From JAKEGK01 sp036507695 (GTDB taxonomy: Bacteria; Pseudomonadota; Gammaproteobacteria; SZUA-152), in contig DATCIR010000362.1 of assembly GCA_036507695.1 (NCBI GenBank), positions 1-8,899 of the forward strand: a stretch of DNA of 8,899 bases, written 5' to 3'. The notes under the pieces are model-generated. The model was not told the origin of the DNA, made no database searches, and worked only from the letters and a program-made list of their open reading frames with translations. Each line of letters opens with the position of its first letter. Position 1 is the first letter of the stretch. Position numbers and translations under genes: made by a program. This document shows positions 1 through 5,083 of this stretch, piece by piece.

Positions 1-656
1 TCCCGTGGAGTTGATTCGTGAAAATAAACTGCGCATTTGTTATTGGTAAACCACTATTATAGGCTAACTTTTGACTTTTACTTTTGTCTTTTAGTTTTTT
101 CTTTGCTTTTTAGTGAACCTATAGATAGACGATTAATAGCAATAAACCCGGCAATGATTACGTGCCGAAATAGTACACAGGCGCGCACGGTTGACTACGA
201 CGACCTGAAGAAAAACTGATTGAAAATATTCAAACTACGTTCGGTCAGCCTCAACACTGACTTACTCTCAGTCCCAACCCATGACACCTGGATTATTTCA
301 ACGCCCGGCTGTAAAAACAAAAGGTCACACGGTACCGCCTACTTTATAAACCCGGTAACCAAAGTAACTTATGCCGTTTAGCCATAGGTCGTCATTGATG
401 CGTAATCATCGAAGCAGCGAGGAAATAAGCTCAAGAGTAACCGTATTTTTATTATAGGACCTTGTACCACGGAACAATTGTTTCTAATATTAGTGAATAT
501 TGTTTTCAGTACTTTTTTAGTGGTGTCATGCAAGTTCATGCTTTGAATCAGGACAACCGATCCATAAATAATTTTGCAATAGCAAGAACACAACCTATCC
601 TGACCAGCCAATTTTCCATGAACCCCTATCAACCATTCACGTACCAGGAGATTGCC
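1..656. other. Non-coding region before the DUF3617 gene
   Basis: No convincing gene is visible here. A 60-codon frame opening with TTG near position 37 begins in a T-rich low-complexity tract, has no ribosome binding site and resembles nothing I recognise. A frame in phase with the downstream DUF3617 gene is open from 462, but its first 65 codons lack a signal sequence, so it is probably leader DNA. A weak promoter-like pair, TTGAAT at 543-548 and TAAATA at 565-570 with a 16-base spacer, could drive the DUF3617 gene. Confidence 0.5.
68..113. repeat. CTTTT-rich imperfect tandem repeat
   Basis: Four consecutive 6-7 base units start with CTTTT (68, 75, 81 and 88), followed by a TTTTTTCTTTG stretch and a further CTTTTTAG. 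The upper strand is almost free of A and C outside the unit starts. This is low-complexity DNA of unknown role. It has no G+C-rich stem in front of it that would make it a standard terminator. Confidence 0.5.
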
Positions 657-1169
657 ATGCGTTATTTTATAATTGCGTTCCTGCTTGTAGCCATAGCACC
701 TGTCTCGGCGGAACCGCCCAAAGACATGCCCAAGCGCAAACCGGGGTTATGGGAAATCAAAATGAGCACCGCAGGCGGTGAGGTGCTGTCACAGCACTGC
801 ATCGATGAAAAGACCGACGATCTGATGCAGCAACGTGCGCAAGGGATGGGAAACCCGGAATGCAGCAAAAACAGCGTGCGCCGTGACGGCAGCAAGGTCA
901 TCGCCGAATCGGAGTGTAAATTGTCCGGCACCACCGTTGCGACCAAAGCCGTTTTCAGCGGCGATTTTACGTCGAACTACCGCGGCAATATAGACGTCGC
1001 CTACACCCCCCCGCTGATGGGCAGGGAGAAATCACACTCGACGATCAATGCCAAATGGCTCGGCGCCTGCCAACCCGGTCAAAAACCCGGAGATGTCATC
1101 ATGCCCGGCATGCCCGGCGGCGGCAAGTTCAACATGGAAGAAATGATGAAGAAAATTCCCAAACAATAG
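657..1169 (+). CDS. Secreted DUF3617-family protein
   Basis: A 170-residue protein. A signal peptide spans about residues 1-18 (hydrophobic FIIAFLLVAIA, then PVSA before the likely cleavage site), so it should be exported. The mature part starts with an RKPGLWEI segment (residues 27-34), the hallmark of DUF3617 proteins, whose function is unknown. Four cysteines (48, 69, 87, 138) could form two disulfides, as expected for a periplasmic protein. The last 25 residues are rich in Met and Gly, with Met at 149, 152, 160, 163 and 164. I chose the start at 657, although the frame is open from 462, because AGGAG lies at 646-650 with a 6-base gap and the signal peptide begins exactly there. Family assignment is good; the role is unknown. 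It is separated by several hundred bases from the nitrite reductase cluster, so no operon link is implied. Confidence 0.85.
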   Translation: MRYFIIAFLLVAIAPVSAEPPKDMPKRKPGLWEIKMSTAGGEVLSQHCIDEKTDDLMQQRAQGMGNPECSKNSVRRDGSKVIAESECKLSGTTVATKAVFSGDFTSNYRGNIDVAYTPPLMGREKSHSTINAKWLGACQPGQKPGDVIMPGMPGGGKFNMEEMMKKIPKQ

Positions 1170-1284
1170 TGATGCTGAGATACTCTATTCAAAACCACTT
1201 TGCCCACAATCAATTGAACATCAGTAGCTATCCATTATTTCATCTTGAACACATGCAGCCGCCGGCAAAACCGTGTTAAGAGAA

Positions 1285-1401
1285 ATGATGGATTATTGTA
1301 ACTGCTCACACCCGCTTGCGATGCTCTTTGGCACTATTACCTTTGCGCTTTGTTTCTTATACAGCGCTTATCGTCACCATTCCGCGGCTTTCTATCCCTA
1401 A
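1285..1401 (+). CDS. Possible 38-residue single-pass membrane peptide
   Basis: A short frame starts at tandem ATG codons (1285 and 1288) and ends at TAA 1399-1401. The product has a polar N-terminus with two cysteines (DYCNCSHP), one hydrophobic span of about 19 residues (LAMLFGTITFALCFLYSAY), then a basic, His-containing tail (RHHSAAFYP). That layout suits a small membrane protein. The upstream AAGAGA is only a weak ribosome binding site, and a span this short can be hydrophobic by chance. It lies alone between the DUF3617 and DsrC-like genes. I recognise no family. Confidence 0.25.
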   Translation: MMDYCNCSHPLAMLFGTITFALCFLYSAYRHHSAAFYP

Positions 1402-1418
1402 TGGGATAAGCATTTAGC

Positions 1419-1447
1419 TTGAATTATATAAAGATGTATTTTATATA
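1419..1447 (+). promoter_or_regulatory. Candidate sigma-70 promoter for the DsrC-like gene
   Basis: TTGAAT at 1419-1424 and TATATA at 1442-1447 are separated by exactly 17 bases. An overlapping TATACT at 1444-1449 is an even better -10 box, but with a 19-base spacer. The stretch is markedly AT-rich. Transcription would start near 1455, leaving a leader of roughly 95 bases before the gene. The call rests on sequence match only. Confidence 0.4.
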
Positions 1448-1548
1448 CTACTATAGATCAATTACAGAAAAATGGAAACGTTAGCGTACAGAATGGCGGT
1501 TGCCCGGTGCATGGATTTATACAACACAGCAAAAAGTGAGGTGATACG

Positions 1549-1887
1549 ATGGAATTGCGGCTGGCTGGTTCGGCTATAAGCCTGGACGACGAAGGTTATC
1601 TGGTTGACCCGGATGACTGGACAGAAACCGTTGGCGAACAGCTCGCACAGCGTGAAAATATTGAATTGTCGGATGCGCACTGGAAAATTATTCACTTCAT
1701 GCGCGAGTATTATGACTCGCACAAAATATCTCCTGACGCGCGTTATGTCATAAAGTTACTCAGTGATGAACAGGGTTACGGCCGCAAGGCGCGGACACGT
1801 TTATATGAACTGTTCCCCTACGGCTACGCCAAACAAACCTGTAAAATCGCCGGAATGAAACGGCCGCGGGCGTGGAGTTCCGGTTGA
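1549..1887 (+). CDS. DsrC/TusE-like sulfur-carrier family protein lacking the penultimate Cys
   Basis: A 112-residue protein of the DsrC/TusE family, small cytoplasmic proteins that carry sulfur as persulfide or trisulfide (DsrC with dissimilatory sulfite reductase, TusE in tRNA 2-thiolation). Family features are the DEGYLVDPDDW segment (14-24), AHWKIIHFMREYY (43-55), the ARYVIKLL helix (64-71) and the C-terminal LFPYGYAKQTCKIAGM (88-103). The key oddity is the tail. C98 in KQTCKIAG matches the upstream DsrC cysteine, but the conserved cysteine eleven residues later is replaced (W109) and the protein ends in RAWSSG. Family members without the penultimate Cys are thought to be regulatory or otherwise divergent rather than true TusE or DsrC. 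A GAGGTGA motif at 1538-1544 supports this start. nsrR follows after 209 bases, so it probably has its own promoter. The family call is firm; the role is open. Confidence 0.85.
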   Translation: MELRLAGSAISLDDEGYLVDPDDWTETVGEQLAQRENIELSDAHWKIIHFMREYYDSHKISPDARYVIKLLSDEQGYGRKARTRLYELFPYGYAKQTCKIAGMKRPRAWSSG

Positions 1888-2021
1888 TTCACGCCGCAGC
1901 GTTATCGTTGGTTACTCCTGGTAAAGATAGATGGCCATTAATCCCATGCGAGTAAACACGTTAATATTCCATAATAATTGAATCCACTCTCTGCCTGGCA
2001 GAAGCGGGCCGCAGGTGTTTA

Positions 2022-2050
2022 TTGACGCGTTGCTGGATTCGATAGACAAT
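2022..2050 (+). promoter_or_regulatory. Candidate promoter for nsrR
   Basis: TTGACG at 2022-2027 and GACAAT at 2045-2050 are spaced by 17 bases, which would place the start of transcription near 2057, about 40 bases before nsrR. A TATAAA at 2088-2093 just before the start codon is too close unless the message is leaderless, and it has no -35 partner. No clear NsrR palindrome is seen here, so autoregulation is not evident. Confidence 0.3.
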
Positions 2051-2096
2051 AGCTAACACGTCTACACTATTGGCGATTGACGCCTAGTATAAATCT

Positions 2097-2534
2097 ATGC
2101 AACTGACTCACTATACCGACTATTCCCTGCGGGTCCTGGTTTACCTGACGCTAAAAAAGGACCAGTCCGTCACTATCACCGAAATCGCCGATTACTACAA
2201 AATTTCCCGCAACCATCTGGTAAAAATCGTGAATAATCTGGCAAACCTGGGTTACATCACGACGATGCGCGGTAAAGGCGGCGGCATGCACCTTGCTATG
2301 CCCGCTGACCAAATCAATGTCGGGGAAGTGGTTCGCAATGTTGAACCACATTTCGATATTGTGGAGTGTTTTTCGGATGAGCATAAGAATTGCCGTATCG
2401 AACCCATCTGCAAGTTAAAACAAATGTTGCGTTCCGCAACCAATTCATTCCTGGCGGAGCTGGATCAATATTCCCTCCAGGACGTTATTTCAAACCGTAA
2501 TCTTAAAAAGATTTCCATCGCAAGCGTTCGCTGA
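2097..2534 (+). CDS. nsrR: Rrf2-family nitric-oxide-sensing repressor NsrR
   Basis: A 145-residue transcription factor that binds DNA through an Fe-S cluster and lets go when nitric oxide attacks it. Residues 1-12 (MQLTHYTDYSLR) match the conserved NsrR opening and include D8, at the position of the aspartate that ligates the cluster in characterised NsrR. A winged helix-turn-helix follows: SRNHLVKIVNNLANLGY (37-53) is the recognition region and RGKGGGMHL (58-66) the wing. Three cysteines at 91, 99 and 105 (C-x7-C-x5-C) are the cluster ligands; the ICKLKQ context is typical. Length is normal. The start is fixed by homology, though no clear Shine-Dalgarno precedes it. In N. europaea NsrR represses the nirK cluster, and here the gene directly precedes that cluster on the same strand, with a matching operator in between. 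Confidence is high. Confidence 0.94.
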   Translation: MQLTHYTDYSLRVLVYLTLKKDQSVTITEIADYYKISRNHLVKIVNNLANLGYITTMRGKGGGMHLAMPADQINVGEVVRNVEPHFDIVECFSDEHKNCRIEPICKLKQMLRSATNSFLAELDQYSLQDVISNRNLKKISIASVR

Positions 2535-2577
2535 TACCGCTTCGGTTTATCGCGATTTACCCACATCCGCCCGCGCA

Positions 2578-2601
2578 GTCAGCGTTTCTTACCCGGCTGA
2601 C
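2578..2601 (+). terminator. Weak hairpin after nsrR, possible terminator
   Basis: GTCAGC at 2578-2583 and GCTGAC at 2596-2601 form a perfect 6-base-pair stem with a 12-base loop, 43 bases after the nsrR stop codon. No run of T follows directly, so intrinsic termination would be inefficient and read-through into ncgA is possible. It may also be a chance palindrome. Confidence 0.25.
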
Positions 2602-2627
2602 GATGTCTATTTGCCAATAATATTTAA

Positions 2628-2650
2628 TACATGTATTGACAATACACCTT
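2628..2650 (+). promoter_or_regulatory. Putative NsrR operator upstream of ncgA
   Basis: TGTATT at 2632-2637 and AATACA at 2641-2646 are a perfect inverted repeat around a 3-base centre, the same 6-3-6 geometry as the known NsrR site (TGYATT-N3-AATRCA within a 23-base palindrome). Outer positions also agree partly, including A at 2629 and 2631 and CTT at 2648-2650. The site overlaps a perfect TTGACA box (2636-2641), so bound NsrR would block RNA polymerase. It lies about 155 bases before ncgA and directly downstream of nsrR. Geometry and context make this the best-supported regulatory site in the window. Confidence 0.65.
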
Positions 2651-2674
2651 TTACGTATTAAACATATATATAAT
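2636..2674 (+). promoter_or_regulatory. Promoter region of the ncgABC-nirK operon
   Basis: A perfect TTGACA lies at 2636-2641 and a perfect TATAAT at 2669-2674, but they are 27 bases apart, too far to form one standard promoter. With TTGACA the 17-base spacing gives TAAACA (2659-2664), a weak -10. With TATAAT the -35 would be ACCTTT (2646-2651), which is poor. Either promoter could be real, and both fall in or beside the NsrR operator. A second half-site-like ATGCATCTT (2675-2683) follows TATAAT. Confidence 0.5.
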
Positions 2675-2698
2675 ATGCATCTTATAGTCTAGGTTGCG

Positions 2699-2732
2699 CC
2701 GTAATGTCGCGATTTATTATAGCGATTTACGG
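2699..2732 (+). promoter_or_regulatory. Stem-loop in the ncgA mRNA leader
   Basis: CCGTAA (2699-2704) pairs with TTACGG (2727-2732), and inside it TCGC (2707-2710) pairs with GCGA (2722-2725), giving ten pairs interrupted by a small 2/1 internal loop and closed by an 11-base AT-rich loop. It sits in the expected untranslated leader, some 70 bases before ncgA. No T run follows, so it is not a terminator. The stem overlaps two direct copies of GCGATTTA (2709 and 2722), which could instead be protein-binding sites. Confidence 0.35.
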
Positions 2733-2793
2733 GCTAAAAGTTCAAAGACATCCAAGAACAACAAAAAAACAAGCGTCACTTAATAAAAAATAT

Positions 2794-2799
2794 AGGAGG
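2794..2799 (+). promoter_or_regulatory. Ribosome binding site of ncgA
   Basis: A full AGGAGG sits 4 bases before the ATG at 2804. It is the strongest Shine-Dalgarno in the window in sequence, though the spacing is short. It fixes the ncgA start. Confidence 0.75.
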
Positions 2800-2803
2800 C
2801 AAA

Positions 2804-3913
2804 ATGCAGGTTACCCGCACGAAAGCGGCAATTGTTAAAAAGTTAATTGGCCAGGCATCAGAGCTGTGCCTGGCGGTTATTTTCTCTTGGTTGGCATTTA
2901 TTGGTTACGCTAGCGCCGCGCAACGCCAATTCGAACTGACCATCGACGAGGTCGCAATCCAGGTGGCGCCGGACCTGACCTACCAGGTATTCGCCTTCAA
3001 TGGCCAGGTTCCCGCGCCGCTGATCCGCGTGCAGGAGGGTGATGACGTTACGGTTAATGTCACCAACAACACCACGTTGCCGCATACCATCCACTGGCAT
3101 GGTATCTACCAACGAAACAACTGGCGCAACGACGGGGTGCCGGGCATCACGCAAAAAGCCATTGAGCCGGGTGAAACCTTTACGTACCAATGGAAAGCCG
3201 ATAAAACCGGCAGCCTGTGGTATCACTGCCATGTAAATGTCCACGAACACGTCGGTATCCGTGGCATGTGGGGCCCGTTGATCGTCGAGCCAAAAAAGCC
3301 AACTAAGTTGGAAAAGCGCGTCACCAAGGAAGCGATCATGATGCTAAGTTCGTGGGATTCTGTTTATGCCACCAAGCTGGGTCAAGGTGGCGGCCCGCTC
3401 GACAAACCCAATTACTTCTCCATGAACGGCCGCTCGTTTCCCCTCACCCAACCGATACGCATCGAGAAAGGCGACGTGCTGCGCATTCGCATGTACAGCG
3501 CCGGCGGTGAAGTGCATTCCATGCACCTGCACGGTCACGATATGCTCGTCACGCACAAGGATGGCACGCCACTGCCCAATCCCTATTATGCCGACACCGT
3601 TTTGATCGGGCCGGGCGAGCGCTACGACGTGATAGTCGAGATGAATAATCCGGGCCTGTTCATGATGCACGACCACGTCGATCCGCACGTCACGAATAAC
3701 GGCAATAGCCATGGCGGGCCGATGACGGTGATCGAATACAAAGACATCGTTGCCGACGACTGGTATCACTGGAAAGACCTGGCCTACAACCCGGACTTCT
3801 TCTACGGCGAATCGATGAAGGCGGGATATGGCCTGCACAACCAGGAAGCGTTCCGGGGCAAACCGGTCAATGCCCGCGAGCGGCGCCGCAAGGGAGAGCA
3901 TGGACATGAATAG
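2804..3913 (+). CDS. ncgA: Two-domain multicopper oxidase (blue copper oxidase) NcgA
   Basis: A 369-residue periplasmic copper oxidase, first gene of the nirK cluster. A signal peptide ends near residue 38 (YASA). Two cupredoxin domains follow. Domain 1 (about 40-165) has HTIHWHG (94-100) and YHCHVNVHEHVGIRGMWG (140-157), where C142 supplies the type 1 copper ligand together with nearby His and Met. Domain 2 (about 175-312) has HSMHLHGHD (238-246) and MMHDHVDPH (287-295); HDH replaces HCH, so this domain carries no type 1 copper. That pattern defines type C two-domain oxidases, which trimerise and build the trinuclear copper site between subunits; the N. europaea enzyme of this cluster is the structural model. 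The physiological substrate is uncertain; a link to nitrite tolerance is reported in ammonia oxidisers. A charged tail (ARERRRKGEHGHE) ends the protein. The end overlaps ncgB by 8 bases, indicating coupled translation. Confidence 0.93.
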   Translation: MQVTRTKAAIVKKLIGQASELCLAVIFSWLAFIGYASAAQRQFELTIDEVAIQVAPDLTYQVFAFNGQVPAPLIRVQEGDDVTVNVTNNTTLPHTIHWHGIYQRNNWRNDGVPGITQKAIEPGETFTYQWKADKTGSLWYHCHVNVHEHVGIRGMWGPLIVEPKKPTKLEKRVTKEAIMMLSSWDSVYATKLGQGGGPLDKPNYFSMNGRSFPLTQPIRIEKGDVLRIRMYSAGGEVHSMHLHGHDMLVTHKDGTPLPNPYYADTVLIGPGERYDVIVEMNNPGLFMMHDHVDPHVTNNGNSHGGPMTVIEYKDIVADDWYHWKDLAYNPDFFYGESMKAGYGLHNQEAFRGKPVNARERRRKGEHGHE

Positions 3914-4607
3914 TCGCCGCCACCTACACGCCTATTTATTACTGGGTGGCTTCGCCCTCGGTATAACACAGAGCACCCTGGCAAGCGCCACGGATATATT
4001 GAAGAAGGATTGCGCGCAATGCCACAACCTGACCGGCCCGGCAGCCACGGCGTTAAAAGCGCTATGGGAGCGTAAGGGGCCAGACCTTTTCTATGCGGGT
4101 AACAAATACAAGCGCGACTGGCTGGAAAGCTGGCTGCAAAAGCCAGCCCGCATCCGTCCTGCGGGAATGTATTACGGCAATCATGTCGAGCGAGGGGCCA
4201 AGAGCGACGAGATTAAGGCTGCGACGCCGCCATCCCATCCCGTGCTGAGCTCCGCCGACGCCAAGTCTGCCACCGAGGCGTTGATGTCGCTGCGTGCCAA
4301 TAGCGTGTTGATCAAGCCCGGCGAGTACAAGCCCGGCTCCATTCCGATGTCGATGGGCGAAATGCTGTTCGACAAATTCCGCGGCTGCATGGCCTGCCAT
4401 GAGATCGAACCGGGATATGGCGGATTGTCGGGCCCGGAAGTGCATACGGCCGCCCGCCGCCTGCAGGAGGACTACATGATCAGCTTCATGCGCAATCCAC
4501 AGGCGTGGGATCCGCGCAGCTTCATGCCCAACAAGAGCCTCAATGACGCGGACCTGCAAAAACTCGTGCACTACCTGCGCGCCTTGAGCGAGGAAAACAC
4601 AAAATGA
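3906..4607 (+). CDS. ncgB: Periplasmic diheme cytochrome c NcgB
   Basis: A 233-residue c-type cytochrome of the nirK cluster. A hydrophobic signal peptide (residues 8-26, ending LASA) directs export. Two covalent heme sites are visible: C36-A-Q-C39-H40 and C161-M-A-C164-H165. M208 in SFMPN is a good sixth ligand for the second heme, and M88 is a candidate for the first. The hemes are 125 residues apart, consistent with two cytochrome-like domains. It probably passes electrons to or from NcgA or NirK; the partner is inferred from the operon, not shown by sequence. I chose ATG 3906 over ATG 3900 because AGGGAG (3891-3896) is then 9 bases away; with the upstream ATG the gap would be only 3. It overlaps ncgA by 8 bases and ncgC by 4 (ATGA), so the three genes are translationally coupled. 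Confidence 0.92.
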   Translation: MNSRRHLHAYLLLGGFALGITQSTLASATDILKKDCAQCHNLTGPAATALKALWERKGPDLFYAGNKYKRDWLESWLQKPARIRPAGMYYGNHVERGAKSDEIKAATPPSHPVLSSADAKSATEALMSLRANSVLIKPGEYKPGSIPMSMGEMLFDKFRGCMACHEIEPGYGGLSGPEVHTAARRLQEDYMISFMRNPQAWDPRSFMPNKSLNDADLQKLVHYLRALSEENTK

Positions 4608-4984
4608 AAAAGACCATCGCACGTCAGCTTCTTGGTTCCGCACTCGGCCTCATCATCCTAGGCAGCCAGACGACCGTCTCAGCCGAAGAAACCGGCGAGG
4701 CCCTGTACAAAACTTATTGCTCACAATGCCACGGCATCAAAGGTGACGGCATGGGCGTGAACGTGCGCGATATGTCGGTCCAGCCGCGCGACCATACCGA
4801 CCGCGTCGCCATGTCTTCTCGTTCCGATGCGGACCTGTTCAAGGTTGTCAAAGAAGGCGGCCAGGCGATCAGTAAATCGGTGCTGATGCCGCCCTGGGCA
4901 GGCGCAATGAGCGATAACGAGATCAATAGCGTGGTAAAGCACATGCGTGTGCTTTGCCAGTGCCAACACGGTTCCGGCTCGTAA
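4604..4984 (+). CDS. ncgC: Periplasmic monoheme cytochrome c NcgC
   Basis: A 126-residue class I cytochrome c. The signal peptide covers about residues 1-27 (MKK, hydrophobic core, TVSA). The heme motif is C39-S-Q-C42-H43, and M95 in VLMPPW is the probable sixth ligand. The fold matches small soluble c-type cytochromes, with C-terminal helix SDNEINSVVKHMR (103-115). An odd tail follows: LCQCQHGSGS contains C118, C120 and H122, which is CXCXH and not a standard heme motif. The start codon overlaps the ncgB stop (ATGA at 4604-4607), and GAGG at 4590-4593 provides the ribosome site. It is likely an electron carrier for NirK or NcgA; direction of electron flow cannot be read from sequence. Confidence 0.92.
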   Translation: MKKTIARQLLGSALGLIILGSQTTVSAEETGEALYKTYCSQCHGIKGDGMGVNVRDMSVQPRDHTDRVAMSSRSDADLFKVVKEGGQAISKSVLMPPWAGAMSDNEINSVVKHMRVLCQCQHGSGS

Positions 4985-5025
4985 GCCCGTTACGGCAATA
5001 ACGACGGGAAACACCCAGCGCGGGA

Positions 5026-5041
5026 GCTTGCCAATGCAAGC
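5026..5041 (+). promoter_or_regulatory. Intercistronic hairpin between ncgC and nirK
   Basis: GCTTGC (5026-5031), loop CAAT and GCAAGC (5036-5041) form a perfect 6-base-pair hairpin in the only real gap of the operon. A weaker pairing, CCCGT (4986-4990) with ACGGG (5004-5008), lies just upstream. No T run follows, so this is unlikely to end transcription. It more likely marks an mRNA processing or stabilising structure that adjusts nirK relative to ncgABC. Confidence 0.4.
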
Positions 5042-5069
5042 ATACGTAAAACACAGCACCACCACACAT

Positions 5070-5075
5070 AAGGAG
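5070..5075 (+). promoter_or_regulatory. Ribosome binding site of nirK
   Basis: AAGGAG sits 8 bases before the ATG at 5084, near-ideal in sequence and spacing. This independent strong site fits nirK being the one gene of the operon that is not translationally coupled to its neighbour. Confidence 0.8.
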
Positions 5076-5083
5076 AAAATTCT

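Noticed and set aside
37..219. 60-codon frame at the left end
   Set aside because: It starts with TTG in a low-complexity T-rich tract, has no ribosome site and resembles no known protein.
462..656. Upstream extension of the DUF3617 gene
   Set aside because: The added 65 residues do not look like part of a secreted protein and would bury the signal peptide; the ribosome site and hydrophobic start support 657.
2088..2093. TATAAA as the -10 box of nsrR
   Set aside because: It ends 3 bases before the start codon and lacks a -35 partner, so a standard promoter is unlikely unless the message is leaderless.
3344..3907. A 187-codon minus-strand frame opposite ncgA
   Set aside because: It lies fully inside ncgA in antisense, has no ribosome site and shows the same composition artefact as other shadows.
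4062..4643. A 193-codon minus-strand frame opposite ncgB
   Set aside because: It is antisense to a cytochrome with two heme motifs, and no protein-like domain is recognisable.
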